Shown: piece after piece, positions 8,443-17,040 of the stretch | Position numbering within the stretch: the stretch's first letter is position 1 | Layout: each line of letters starts with the position of its first letter | Source of the DNA: an uncultured Desulfovibrio sp. | GTDB taxonomy: Bacteria; Desulfobacterota; Desulfovibrionia; Desulfovibrionales; Desulfovibrionaceae | Direction of reading: 5' to 3' | DNA: 64,000 nt | NCBI RefSeq assembly: GCF_944324935.1 | Contig: NZ_CALUYG010000002.1 | Span: 42,993-106,992 of the forward strand | The notes under the pieces: model-generated | Database searches by the model: none | What the model saw: only the letters and a program-made list of their open reading frames with translations | Told to the model about the DNA's origin: nothing | Position numbers and translations under genes: made by a program

Positions 8443-9711
8443 TTGCAAAACACGACTTCACGCTGGAATTCTTTTGACACCATGTGGATGCTCAATCTGT
8501 TCGGCACCGCCGTGGGCGCGGGGATTCTTTTCCTCCCCATCAAGGCGGGCGCATCCGGCGTCTGGCCGCTGATAGCGATCACGCTGCTTACCGGCCCCAT
8601 GGTCTATCTTTCCCACCGCGCTCTGGCGCGGTTCGTGCTCTCGTCCGCAAAACCCGGCAGCGACATCACGGAGGTCGTGGAAGAGCATTTCGGCTCCTCG
8701 GCCGGAAAGCTGATCACCGTCCTGTATTTTTTCGCCATCTACCCAATTTTGCTGATCTATGGCGTAGGCATCACCAATACCGTGGGCTCCTTTCTCGTCA
8801 ATCAGCTTGGCATGGCCTCGCTGGCCACCGTGCTCGAGCCCTACACGCTGAGCCGCTTCATACTTTCCGGCGTGCTGGTGGGCGCCATGATCCTCGTCAT
8901 CGTGGTGGGCGAAAGCTTCGTGCTCAAGTTCAATGAAAAACTTGTCTATCCGCTCTGCGCCACCCTTCTTGGCCTGTCGATCTATCTGATCCCGCACTGG
9001 AACATGAGCATGTTCTCCGAGATGCCCGGCGTTGGCGACTTCGCCACGACCATCTGGCTGACCCTGCCCGTGCTGGTCTTTGCCTTCAACCACTCGCCCG
9101 CGATCTCGTCCTTTGCCGTTGCAGAGCAGAACGAATACGGGATCGCGGCCGAAGAGAAGGCGCGCGTCACCCTGCGGAATACGACGGGCATCCTGGTGGT
9201 TTTTGTCATGTTTTTCGTGTTCAGCTGCGTGTTCAGCCTGACCCCACAGGACCTTGCCGAAGCGCAGCGCGAGAACATCCCCATCCTCTCCTACCTGGCA
9301 AACCGCTTTGACAATCCCGTCATTTCCTATTTCGGACCGCTGATCGCTTTCCTTGCCATCGCCACATCCTACTTTGGACATTACCTCGGCGCTCGTGAAG
9401 GACTGCACGGCATTTTGCACAAATATCTGCGCGACAGCGGCAAAAGTTACGACGCCGCCAGGCTCAACCGGGGATTGACCCTCTTTTTCTTCATCTCCGG
9501 CTGGATTGTCGCCACCATCAACCCAAGCATCCTCGGCATGATCGAGACCCTTGGCGGTCCGATCATCGCCATGATCCTCTTCATCATGCCCATGTATGCC
9601 ATCCGCCGCATACCGGCCATGCACAAGTTCCAGGGGCAGTTCTCCAACGTCTTCGTGACGGTGATGGGCCTCATCACCATTGCCTCTCTGCTTGGGGCGA
9701 TACTGTTCTGA
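8443..9711 (+). CDS. sdaC: Amino acid transporter of the HAAAP family, probably serine transporter SdaC
   Basis: Membrane permease of 422 residues (E. coli SdaC is 429). The start [16 protein letters not shown] after a short cytoplasmic N-terminus is the HAAAP signature, followed by about eleven hydrophobic segments. The start codon is TTG: AGGAGGG sits 7 bp before it and no ATG in frame is nearby. Serine as substrate is inferred from family and from the serine dehydratase gene that follows 79 bp later. An intrinsic terminator lies between the two genes, so sdaA probably receives read-through transcripts. The upstream DNA is unusually AT-rich, although the gene itself has ordinary composition. 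Confidence 0.85.
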   Translation: MQNTTSRWNSFDTMWMLNLFGTAVGAGILFLPIKAGASGVWPLIAITLLTGPMVYLSHRALARFVLSSAKPGSDITEVVEEHFGSSAGKLITVLYFFAIYPILLIYGVGITNTVGSFLVNQLGMASLATVLEPYTLSRFILSGVLVGAMILVIVVGESFVLKFNEKLVYPLCATLLGLSIYLIPHWNMSMFSEMPGVGDFATTIWLTLPVLVFAFNHSPAISSFAVAEQNEYGIAAEEKARVTLRNTTGILVVFVMFFVFSCVFSLTPQDLAEAQRENIPILSYLANRFDNPVISYFGPLIAFLAIATSYFGHYLGAREGLHGILHKYLRDSGKSYDAARLNRGLTLFFFISGWIVATINPSILGMIETLGGPIIAMILFIMPMYAIRRIPAMHKFQGQFSNVFVTVMGLITIASLLGAILF

Positions 9712-9720
9712 TGTTCGATC

Positions 9721-9752
9721 GCGCCGTGCGGCCACCCGCGCGGCGCATTTTT
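9721..9752 (+). terminator. Strong intrinsic terminator between sdaC and sdaA
   Basis: An 11-bp stem (one G-T pair), GCGCCGTGCGG pairing with CCGCGCGGCGC around a CCAC loop, is followed by ATTTTT. It begins 10 bp after the sdaC stop and ends 38 bp before the sdaA ATG, leaving little room for a separate promoter. Confidence 0.8.
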
Positions 9753-9790
9753 CATACGCTTGCCCAACGCGGCGGAAACGGAGTTTTCCC

Positions 9791-11194
9791 ATGTCACACC
9801 CCTCTTTACGTCCGGTCACGACTGCCCGCCCCCCCATCACTACCACGCTCTTCGACTTCTTCAAGGTAGGGCCCGGTCCTTCCAGCTCCCACACCATCGG
9901 CCCCATGAAAGCGGCCTGTGATTTTCTTGAACTCTGCCGCGCCCTGCCGTCGGATACTCTGGCGCGGGCGGAGGCCCTGCGAGTGGAGTTGCTCGGCTCC
10001 CTCAGCGCCACCGGGATAGGGCACGGAACGAATGTGGCGGTTCTTGCCGGCCTGCTGGGCTCCCAGCCGGAAACCTGCCCGGGCGATGTTCTGACCTCGC
10101 TTGGCCGCGATCCCGATGCCCGCCATGATGTCAGCATTGGCGGCAAAACGCTGAGCGTGGGACTCGCCGATGTGGTATTTGGACCAGTGGCCCACGACGC
10201 TCCCTTCAGCAATACGCTGCGGGCTTTCCTGCTTGACGCCGGAGGGAGATCGCTTTTCGAGAGGGAATACTATTCCGTCGGCGGCGGGTTCATCCAGTGG
10301 CAGGGCTGGACTCCCCCGGAAAGAGGGAAGCCGCGTTACCCCTACGGCACCATGCAGGAATTGCGCGGCCATCTCGCGAAAACAGGACTCACCCTGCACG
10401 AGCTCATGCTTGAAAACGAGACCGCCATTACCGGGATGAGCCGTCCCGCGATCTATGAACGGCTTGATGAGATCATGGAAGCCATGTACGACAGCGTGCG
10501 CCGCGGGCTTGCGGCCACAGGCAAGCTTCCGGGGACGCTCGGCGTCTGGCGGAAGGCCGCAAGCCTGCTCGACCATGCGAAGCAAATGCCCATTGCCGTT
10601 GACCGCTTTCTGGCCAAGCTCAGCGCTTATGCCTTTGCGGTCGCCGAGGAGAACGCCAGCGGCGGTGTCATCGTCACCGCGCCGACCTGCGGCGCGGCGG
10701 GCGTCATGCCAGCTCTGCTGTATTCCATGCGCAACGATATGAACATAGGTGAACGCGCTCTGCGCGAGGGTGTGCTGGCTTCGGCAGCCGTGGGTTTCCT
10801 CGCCAAGCACAATGCGGGCATCGCTGGCGCGGAAGTGGGTTGTCAGGGTGAAGTGGGTGTGGCGGCCAGCATGAGTGCGGCCATGCTGGCCCATGCGCGT
10901 GGCTGCGCCATTGCTGATGTGGAAAATGCCGCGGAGATCGCGCTGGAGCATCACCTGGGGCTGACGTGCGACCCCGTGGGGGGATATGTGCAGATACCCT
11001 GCATAGAGCGCAACTCCGTGGGGGCGATCAAGGCCTATAGCGCCATGCTGATCGCCACATGCGAAGAAAGCTTCCAGCACAAGGTCACGCTGGATGCCGT
11101 CATCAGCGCCATGGGGGAGACCGGCAGGGAGATGAGCAACAAATTCAAGGAAACAAGCGAAGGCGGACTTGCCGTCAGCATCGTCGAATGCTGA
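9791..11194 (+). CDS. sdaA: L-serine ammonia-lyase, iron-sulfur dependent, single chain
   Basis: Converts L-serine to pyruvate and ammonia using an oxygen-sensitive 4Fe-4S cluster. The 467 residues hold the N-terminal beta domain (VGPGPSSSHTIGPMKAAC) and the C-terminal catalytic alpha domain with the expected cluster cysteines in TAPTCGAAGVMP, GCQGEVG and CDPVGGYVQIPC. This is the E. coli SdaA one-chain type. The start at 9791 has CGGAG 7 bp upstream; an in-frame start at 9680 lies inside sdaC and has no Shine-Dalgarno. With SdaC it forms a serine uptake and degradation pair feeding pyruvate, the same product as lactate oxidation. Confidence 0.94.
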   Translation: MSHPSLRPVTTARPPITTTLFDFFKVGPGPSSSHTIGPMKAACDFLELCRALPSDTLARAEALRVELLGSLSATGIGHGTNVAVLAGLLGSQPETCPGDVLTSLGRDPDARHDVSIGGKTLSVGLADVVFGPVAHDAPFSNTLRAFLLDAGGRSLFEREYYSVGGGFIQWQGWTPPERGKPRYPYGTMQELRGHLAKTGLTLHELMLENETAITGMSRPAIYERLDEIMEAMYDSVRRGLAATGKLPGTLGVWRKAASLLDHAKQMPIAVDRFLAKLSAYAFAVAEENASGGVIVTAPTCGAAGVMPALLYSMRNDMNIGERALREGVLASAAVGFLAKHNAGIAGAEVGCQGEVGVAASMSAAMLAHARGCAIADVENAAEIALEHHLGLTCDPVGGYVQIPCIERNSVGAIKAYSAMLIATCEESFQHKVTLDAVISAMGETGREMSNKFKETSEGGLAVSIVEC

Positions 11195-11221
11195 GGCGGC
11201 ATAGGCGCATCGTGCGAGTCT

Positions 11222-11271
11222 GGCCCACGCCGCATCTTTCGCGTTGGAACGGCGTGGGCCGTCTTTTTTTT
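11222..11271 (+). terminator. Intrinsic terminator of sdaA
   Basis: GGCCCACGCCG (11222-11232) pairs perfectly with CGGCGTGGGCC (11250-11260), followed by GTC and a run of eight T. Very strong. Confidence 0.88.
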
Positions 11272-11385
11272 CATGCCAGACGCCGGTCGCGATGCGGACT
11301 TTCCCAAGCGGGACGGCCGCCCCGGATCGCTTGGCGGCTGAAGATTCCGTCCTCTCAGCCCTTCCGGCTGGCGCTTTTCAGGGCC

Positions 11386-11645
11386 TGTTAACACAAATTT
11401 TGCAAATAATTTCAATAAATAAGATAGACAGGTTACGTGCACTCCGCTTGCTCCTGGAGGCGGGGTCGCCTTGCGTCCCCGATGCTTCCCCGGTAAAAGC
11501 GCGCTGGGAAAGGGATGGGGGCTTGGGGGAAGGGGCCCCCTCCAGCGCCGGCAGCGACCCGACGGGCGGTCGTAGGCCGTGCCCGCTAGGCGAGGAAGGA
11601 GCCTTGCAGGCATCGACAGCAGCGCGAGGGATCCACCGTCCCCCC
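11386..11645 (+). repeat. Dispersed intergenic repeat, longest copy
   Basis: Composite element filling most of the gap after sdaA. It has an AT-rich head starting TGTTAA, then CACTCCGCTTG, a core TAAAAGCGCGCTGGGAAAGG (11494-11513), a G-rich stretch, and a tail starting GCGCCGGCAGCGACCCGACG (from 11545) and ending near CATCGACAGCAGCGCGAGGG. The head and core recur on the minus strand at 33088-33306, the core at 24472-24602 and 7967-8010, and the tail at 39905-40020. No protein is encoded. Confidence 0.7.
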
Positions 11646-11674
11646 AAGCTGTCAACGAATGGTGTTGGCAGGCC

Positions 11675-12208
11675 CTAACTGCCGGCGCGGCGCGGTTGCA
11701 GGTAGTCGGTATCCAGATTCAGGCGGTGAGGGTGACTGGCGTTGCGCTGGGCGGGCAGGCTGACGCTCCCTTCCACGGAGAGCGGCTTGCGGGAAAGCCC
11801 GAAGGGCTCCAGCTCGCTCATGGGGAAGGCCGTACGGGTGACGCCGTCGCCGATGATGTAGAAAACCATGATGCGGCGGTCGTCATGGCCGGCCAGCAGC
11901 ACCGTGGTCGCCGGGTGGCCGCTGGACACCTTGCCCGTGGCGTTGTTGAGCAGGGAGGGCATGCGGACGTCGCTGCGGTGGAGGATCTCCAGAAAGTCGT
12001 TGCCGGTGCGCCCCACGAAGCTTACCAAGGAGCTGCCGTCCGGGCTGACCAGCAGGCTCACCGGCACGGTGCCGCCGTGGATGCCGATATAGGTGGGCCG
12101 GGCTCCTTCGGGCATGACCTGCCAGCCGTCCGCGGCAGCCGCGGCGGCGAGCCGAAGGGGCGGCAGCAGGAGCAGGGCCGCCCAGAGAAGGGACAGGAAA
12201 CGCGGCAT
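11675..12208 (-). CDS. Secreted protein of unknown function
   Basis: A 177-residue protein not assigned to a family. It opens with a clear signal peptide (MPRFLSLLWAALLLLPPLRL, then an alanine-rich cleavage region ending before DGWQ), so it is exported, probably to the periplasm. The mature part alternates short beta-like hydrophobic strands (GIHGGTVPVSLLVSPDG, TTVLLAGHD, RIMVFYIIGDG) and has no cysteine. I favour the ATG at 12208 because AAGGA is 6 bp upstream; an adjacent ATG at 12211 is possible. It is downstream of the hydrolase-like gene on the same strand, about 147 bp away, and may be co-transcribed. Confidence 0.7.
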   Translation of the reverse strand: MPRFLSLLWAALLLLPPLRLAAAAAADGWQVMPEGARPTYIGIHGGTVPVSLLVSPDGSSLVSFVGRTGNDFLEILHRSDVRMPSLLNNATGKVSSGHPATTVLLAGHDDRRIMVFYIIGDGVTRTAFPMSELEPFGLSRKPLSVEGSVSLPAQRNASHPHRLNLDTDYLQPRRAGS

Positions 12209-12354
12209 CATGTGTCCTTGGCGGAGAGCGTCTGTAGAGCGTCGTTCATCTGCGAAACAGCGGGAGGATGCGGGCAAAAGGTCTGCCCTGTCAAGGGGCT
12301 GTAGCCGTTCGCCCCTGCCTTGTCAAGAGCGGGCGGGGCCGCTGCCGCGGGTGC

Positions 12355-13530
12355 TCAGCGTCGTTTGCGCCGTTCCGTGCCGGCGGGTTTTTCCGGCACG
12401 GGGGCGGGCGGGGCCGGCGGAGGCGTCAGGTCCGGGGGCGCGGGGATGACCGGGATATTTTCGCTGCTGCCGAGCCAGTGCAGGAAGAAGGAGAGCAGTT
12501 CCTGGCGCAGCAGTCCCTGTTGACGCTGGCGCTCCTGGGGAGTGATGCTCAGGCAGAGTTCGGGCAGTTCCTCGGCCAGCGAGGGAGGACATGGCGCGGG
12601 CAGAGCCCACGCGTCCGCGTCCGGCAGACGCAGGAAGCGGGCCCGCCGGCCAAGGCGACGGGCCAGTTCCTCGGTCAGCCGGCTGTCGCTGTCGTCGTCC
12701 TGCGCGGCGCTGACCAGCAGCAGGCGCGGATAACACCAGCGCAGGCCTTTGTCGAACAGCATGAGGTGGGTGGGATTGACGGCGGCCACCACCTTGATGC
12801 GCGTATCCGCCGGGCTGACGGTGAGCGGCAGTTTGTTGCAGAGCTTGTCCATCTGCCGGCGTGCCCAGACATTGCAATAGGGATCCTGCGGCGTGGCGGC
12901 GGCACAGTAGACGTCCAGGCGTTCGCAGTCGGGCAGCGCGCCGCCCAGCAGCAGTCCTGTTGTCCCGCCAGAGCCGAAGCCCAGGACGCCGATACGCTGC
13001 GGGTCGATGCTCTTGCCGAGTTTTTCATGGCGCAGCAGCAGGTCGATAAGGGTGCGGATCTCCTTCAGGCGGCCCGCGAACTGCTGCCAGGTGTGCAGCG
13101 CATCCATATTGCGCATGCAGTCCTGGGCATGGGTGGGCGCGGCCACCACGAAGCCGTGCTCGGCCAGCCAGGCGGCGGTATCATGGTAGGAGAAGCGGGT
13201 CCCGGCCGAGGGGTGGGAAAGCACGATGAGCGGGAAGCGTCCGGCCACGGCCTCGCCGTTGAGGGCGGCTTCCACCCGCCAGGGCGGGAAGCGCAGCTCC
13301 CGCGGGGTCCAGTTCGTGGGATACCAGACGTTCACGTCCAGGCGCACGCCGTCATCCGGCAGCCAGAAGCCCAGGGTGCGCAGCCCCACGCGGTAGGTCT
13401 CCTCCGCGCGGGCCGTGACGGGCGGCAGGGCGGCGAGCAGCGTCCAGCAGAGCAGCACGGCGGGCAGGATGACGCGGAGAAGGAATGCGCCGGTGGGGCG
13501 GCGAAGGAAAAACGACGGGCGATGCTGCAT
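12355..13530 (-). CDS. Secreted alpha/beta-hydrolase-like protein (COG4188, PAF-acetylhydrolase/dienelactone hydrolase type), catalytic His missing
   Basis: A 391-residue exported protein with an N-terminal hydrophobic segment (residues about 15-35) and a serine-hydrolase fold: VNVWYPTNW, PLIVLSHPSAGTRFSYHDTA, the nucleophile elbow IGVLGFGSGGTTGL, and an acid-loop region LLLVSAAQDDDSD. In members I recall, the C-terminal motif reads like GAGHFAFLPPC; here the aligned stretch is DADAWALPAPC, with Ala where the catalytic His should be. It may be inactive or use another base. It ends in a proline-rich tail (ten or more Pro after residue 365) and RRKRR. The ATG at 13530 has GAGG upstream at a long spacing. 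Confidence 0.75.
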   Translation of the reverse strand: MQHRPSFFLRRPTGAFLLRVILPAVLLCWTLLAALPPVTARAEETYRVGLRTLGFWLPDDGVRLDVNVWYPTNWTPRELRFPPWRVEAALNGEAVAGRFPLIVLSHPSAGTRFSYHDTAAWLAEHGFVVAAPTHAQDCMRNMDALHTWQQFAGRLKEIRTLIDLLLRHEKLGKSIDPQRIGVLGFGSGGTTGLLLGGALPDCERLDVYCAAATPQDPYCNVWARRQMDKLCNKLPLTVSPADTRIKVVAAVNPTHLMLFDKGLRWCYPRLLLVSAAQDDDSDSRLTEELARRLGRRARFLRLPDADAWALPAPCPPSLAEELPELCLSITPQERQRQQGLLRQELLSFFLHWLGSSENIPVIPAPPDLTPPPAPPAPVPEKPAGTERRKRR

Positions 13531-13638
13531 GGATGGAGGACCTCGACGGCGGAATGTCCCCTGTTGTGCCACAAGCGGCCTTGGGGTACAAGAGCATGAC
13601 GGGCGGCAGCGCCCGTGATGTTCTTGCGCGAGGTCATA

Positions 13639-14331
13639 ATGGAACTGTTCTCCTTCCTGGTGGATTTCATCCTGCATATCGACGACCATCTTTTTGAACT
13701 GGTGGCCGACTACGGTCTGTGGATCTACGTCATCCTTTTTCTCATCGTCTTCTGCGAGACCGGTCTTGTGGTGACGCCCTTTCTGCCGGGCGACTCTCTG
13801 CTGTTCGCCTCCGGCGTGGTGGCCGGCACGGGACATATGGGCTATCTGGAGGTGCTGGGCGTGCTGCTGGTCGCAGGCGTTTGCGGCGATGCCGTGAACT
13901 ATGCCATCGGGCGGCATGTGGGCCCGGCTATCTTTTCGCGGGATTCCCGCTTCATCAAGAAAGAGCACCTGCTCACGGCCCATGCCTTTTACGAGCGGCA
14001 CGGCGGCAAGGCCATCGTGCTGGCGCGGTTCGTGCCCATCGTGCGCACCTTCGCGCCCTTTGTGGCGGGCATCGCCCTCATGTGTCCGCGGCAGTTCTTT
14101 TCCTTCAATGTCCTCGGCTGCTGCCTCTGGGTGGGGAGCCTCGTCTCGGCAGGCTATTTCCTGGGCAATCTGCCCTGGGTGCGGGAGAATTTCGGCATCA
14201 TCGTCTACGCCATCGTCGTTATTTCCGTGCTGCCGGTGATCATCGAGCTGCTGCGGGCCCGCTTCGGCAAGCGGCAGGCCGCGCCGCGAGAGCTGTCCAA
14301 TCCCTACGAGCGGACGCCGGAGGACAAGTAG
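13639..14331 (+). CDS. DedA family membrane protein
   Basis: A 230-residue polytopic inner-membrane protein of the DedA/VTT family, now regarded as lipid-carrier scramblase or flippase relatives. Visible signatures are FCETGLVVTPFLPGDSLLF, then GGKAIVLARFVPIVRTFAPF and GIALMCPRQFFSFN, including the conserved R-x-x-P-x-x-R motif. I placed the start at ATG 13639 with GAGG five bases upstream; an earlier in-frame ATG at 13615 lacks a Shine-Dalgarno. It converges with the ModF-like gene, with only 23 bp between their stops. Confidence 0.9.
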   Translation: MELFSFLVDFILHIDDHLFELVADYGLWIYVILFLIVFCETGLVVTPFLPGDSLLFASGVVAGTGHMGYLEVLGVLLVAGVCGDAVNYAIGRHVGPAIFSRDSRFIKKEHLLTAHAFYERHGGKAIVLARFVPIVRTFAPFVAGIALMCPRQFFSFNVLGCCLWVGSLVSAGYFLGNLPWVRENFGIIVYAIVVISVLPVIIELLRARFGKRQAAPRELSNPYERTPEDK

Positions 14332-14354
14332 GGGCATGCCCCGGCGGGGCGGCC

Positions 14355-15812
14355 TCAGGCCGTGAGGCCGTCGTCGATCACCCGCAGGCGGCCGTCCTCC
14401 ATGAGAGCGGTGCGGTTGAGGCAGGAGGGGCCGTCCGCGGGCAGATGGGAGACGAAGACCAGATGCAGTCCCTCGGCCGCCAGCTTGTCCAGCAGGGCAA
14501 GGTACTGGCGGCGGCTGCCCTCGTCGAGCCCGGAGCAGGGTTCGTCCAGCAGGAGGATGTCGGGGCCGCCCAGCAGGGAGCGGGCAAGGAAAAGGCGGCG
14601 GAGCTGGCCGGTGGAGAGGCTGCGGATGGATTTTTCCGCCAGGGTGATGCAGTCCAGGCGGGCCATGACGGCGCGGGCCTGCGCCATCTCCTCCTCGCTG
14701 TATTCGCGGTAGTTGCCCACGGTATTGTCCCAGCCGGAACAGACCAGCTCCAGCGCGGTCAGACTGTAGCCGTACTGCGCCTGCGAAAGATCGCTGACCA
14801 GCCGTACGCCCTTGCGGATTTCCTGCAGAATGGCCGTGCTGCCGCCCTGTCCGGGAAGGTGGCGTCGCAGGCTGCCGCCGTCGGCCACGAATTCATCCCC
14901 GGCCAGCATGCGCAGGAAGGTGGATTTCCCCGAGCCGTTGGCCCCCACGATGCGCCAGTGTTCGCCCTGCCGCAATTGCCAGGTGATGGCGTGCAGCACT
15001 TCCTTCCGGTCGATGAAGACCGTGGCGTTGCGGACATCCAGCAGCGGCATGCCGCTCCCGGCCGCCCGGGGCCGCGGGCTTGCGGCGGCCGGTTGCGGCC
15101 GTTCGCTTTCCGCCGGCGGCGTCTGCCCTTCGGGCAGGAGACGCCCGGCCGCGACCCAGCGTACATGACGACACCAGACGGGGAGCTGTTCGGGCCGGTG
15201 CGTGCTCATAATGATGGTGCTGTGCTCCCGGGCCCTGTCCAGTTCGGCAAAGAACAGTTCCCTGTGGCGGTCGTCGAGGCCGTCCGCGCATTCGTCCAGC
15301 AGCAGGAGGGCGGGGCGGCGCACCAGCGCCCGGGCCAGCAGCAGCAGGCGCAACTGTCCCTGTGACATCTCCGGCACAGAGCTGTCCAGCAGGGGGAGGG
15401 CGTCCAGGCGGCGGGCCAGCGCCTCGGCGTCCCGCTGTCGTTCGTCGGCGGTGGTGCTGTAGAGGAGGGGGGTATCGTCAAAGCCGGTGAGCAGCAGCTC
15501 GCGGCCGCTGATGTACCAGCCCTGGCGCTGATAATTCTCCTGCTGGGCCGGGGAGACCAGCGCGCTGATGGCCCGCCCGGCAAGCGGGGCGTCCTCCGGG
15601 CCGTCCGGGCCATTCCAGAGCACGCGCCCCTCCGTTGGCCAGCACTGGCCGTGCAGCAGGCGGAGCAGCGTGGACTTGCCGGCGCCGTTGTCGCCCATGA
15701 GGGCGCAGTGCGCCCCCCGCTCGATGGACCAGACGATATGCCGCAGGGCCCATGCTCCCGGCTCGCCGGGGAGGGGCAGACTGACATTTTCCACGCGTAC
15801 AAGTTCGTTCAT
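14355..15812 (-). CDS. Duplicated ABC ATPase, ModF-like (two nucleotide-binding domains, no membrane domain)
   Basis: A 485-residue protein made of two ABC ATPase domains. Domain 1 has Walker A GDNGAGKST, signature MSQGQLR and Walker B LLLLDECADGLDD; domain 2 has GANGSGKST, LSTGQLRR and ILLLDEPCSGLDE. This layout matches ModF/PhrA, a molybdate-associated ATPase of unclear role, rather than ABC-F proteins, whose interdomain linker is absent here. Domain 1 signature Gln-for-Gly changes are usual in ModF. No permease or binding protein lies beside it, so molybdate involvement is only family-based. Start supported by GAGGAG upstream of the ATG. Confidence 0.82.
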   Translation of the reverse strand: MNELVRVENVSLPLPGEPGAWALRHIVWSIERGAHCALMGDNGAGKSTLLRLLHGQCWPTEGRVLWNGPDGPEDAPLAGRAISALVSPAQQENYQRQGWYISGRELLLTGFDDTPLLYSTTADERQRDAEALARRLDALPLLDSSVPEMSQGQLRLLLLARALVRRPALLLLDECADGLDDRHRELFFAELDRAREHSTIIMSTHRPEQLPVWCRHVRWVAAGRLLPEGQTPPAESERPQPAAASPRPRAAGSGMPLLDVRNATVFIDRKEVLHAITWQLRQGEHWRIVGANGSGKSTFLRMLAGDEFVADGGSLRRHLPGQGGSTAILQEIRKGVRLVSDLSQAQYGYSLTALELVCSGWDNTVGNYREYSEEEMAQARAVMARLDCITLAEKSIRSLSTGQLRRLFLARSLLGGPDILLLDEPCSGLDEGSRRQYLALLDKLAAEGLHLVFVSHLPADGPSCLNRTALMEDGRLRVIDDGLTA

Positions 15813-15925
15813 CAGGACTCCTCGGCAGCAGGAAGGGGAGAAGCAGCCGGCAGCCGGCTGTCCGGCGGGAGTCTAGCCCAAGGCGTGGAGAAAGGCCAGC
15901 GGCGGCAGTCGCCGCGGTGCGGGCC

Positions 15926-15957
15926 GAAAAAAAGGGCCGCCCCGCTCAGGGGCAGCC
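15926..15957 (-). terminator. Intrinsic terminator of rlpA
   Basis: On the minus strand GGGCTGCCCC pairs with GGGGCGGCCC (one G-T pair) around a four-base loop, followed by seven T. It begins 22 bp after the rlpA stop. Confidence 0.85.
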
Positions 15958-15979
15958 CGGATAGCCCGTATGCGCCGTC

Positions 15980-16654
15980 TTATTCGGCTTTTTCCAGGAT
16001 CACTTCCGCATCGGGATGTGCCTGCCGCATGGCTTCATGCATGGCGGCGGCATCGGCAAAGGCCCGGAAGGGGCCCACGGTCTCCGCCTTGTCCAGGCTG
16101 CGGAACCGTACATAATAGGCTTCATCCGTGGAGAGGGGGGTGCCGTCGGCATCGCTCACGACCTCAAGCCGTACATTGCCGACGCCGCGGCGGCGCATGT
16201 CGATCTTGTCGGCCGCCGCGTAGGACAGGTCGATGATGCGTCCGCGCGTGAAGGGGCCGCGGTCGGTCACGCATACCATGACGCTCTTGCCCGATTGCTC
16301 GTCGGTGACGCGCACCACGGTACCGATGGGCAGGGTACGATGTGCCGCCGTGAAGGTGTACATATCGTAGCCGATGCCGCTGGCCGTCTTCTTGTTGTGA
16401 AATTTGGAGCTGTAGTAGGAAGCCTTGCCAAGCAGGAAGTCGGATTTGCGGGCACGCTCCAGCCAGACGTCGCGGTTGGCATCGGCGTGTTGGGCTTTTT
16501 TCTCGGCGGCGGGGGATTTTTTCCGTTTTGCCTTGCGGGATTCGGCCTTGCTCCTGGCGGGGGCCGTCTCTTTCGCATGAACGGCCAGCGGTGCGACGAG
16601 GCCGAGACAGGCCACGGCAGCCGCACAGATGGCAAGCCTGCGCATCAATTTCAT
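15980..16654 (-). CDS. rlpA: RlpA-like septal ring lytic transglycosylase family protein
   Basis: A 224-residue exported protein with a double-psi beta-barrel RlpA domain: GKASYYSSKFHNKKTASGI, AAHRTLPIGTVVRVTDEQSG and VCVTDRGPFTRGRIIDLSYA are diagnostic. RlpA cleaves denuded peptidoglycan glycans at division sites or is a structural relative. The N-terminus is a type I signal peptide ending near AVHA; there is no lipobox, unlike E. coli RlpA, so it is likely soluble in the periplasm. A Lys/Ala-rich linker follows (residues 30-60). The last 45 residues (YYVRFRSLDKAETVGPF) resemble half a SPOR domain. Start chosen at 16654 with AAGGAG five bases upstream. The leader is about 130 nt and structured. 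Confidence 0.88.
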   Translation of the reverse strand: MKLMRRLAICAAAVACLGLVAPLAVHAKETAPARSKAESRKAKRKKSPAAEKKAQHADANRDVWLERARKSDFLLGKASYYSSKFHNKKTASGIGYDMYTFTAAHRTLPIGTVVRVTDEQSGKSVMVCVTDRGPFTRGRIIDLSYAAADKIDMRRRGVGNVRLEVVSDADGTPLSTDEAYYVRFRSLDKAETVGPFRAFADAAAMHEAMRQAHPDAEVILEKAE

Positions 16655-16681
16655 GGGGTCTCCTTTGCTGAAGTACAGGTG

Positions 16682-16752
16682 CACCGCCCTGACGGGGTGG
16701 CGCAGGCCGCATGTACGCGGCCCACTCGGTCTGCGGTCGGGGACCGGCAGAC
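16682..16752 (-). promoter_or_regulatory. Structured 5' leader of rlpA with two to three hairpins
   Basis: Between the predicted promoter and the rlpA start are GTCTG/CAGAC plus CGGTC/GACCG forming one long stem around a 3-base loop (16729-16752), and GGCCGC/GCGGCC around a 6-base loop (16705-16722). A weaker CACC/GGTG pair lies at 16682-16699. No known riboswitch class was recognised. Confidence 0.45.
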
Positions 16753-16794
16753 GGGGTTTGCCTTTACGGGTATCACTCCTCCTACGTGGCGGGC

Positions 16795-16823
16795 AGTATG
16801 CCTCAGATGATCGCGTCTGTCAA
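16795..16823 (-). promoter_or_regulatory. Sigma-70-like promoter of rlpA
   Basis: On the minus strand a perfect TTGACA (16823-16818) is followed after 17 bp by CATACT (16800-16795), 4 of 6 to consensus. The rest of the gap 16824-17040 is GC-rich with nothing recognised. Confidence 0.5.
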
Positions 16824-17040
16824 GCGTTGCTTCCCTTTTATTTCAAGTAGTTATCGCTATCGCTCTCTGTGGGGGAGGCCTCCCGGGGCCGCACGGGCCG
16901 TTGCGCGCCGTCCGGGGCGGCCGGGGGGCGCAAGGCTGGCCTTTGCGCCGGTCATGGCGTAGCATCCTTCCCGGCAGGCGCAACGCGCCGGAGCCTCCGG
17001 CATGCCTGCCGTCCGCAAACGCATTTTCGAGGATATGTCC

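Noticed and set aside
8339-8572. Leader peptide or small gene overlapping the sdaC start
   Set aside because: It runs into sdaC in another frame and lacks a ribosome binding site.
13531-14337. Upstream extension of the hydrolase-like gene on the minus strand
   Set aside because: It runs antisense through the DedA gene; the signal-like N-terminus and start at 13530 are the natural beginning.
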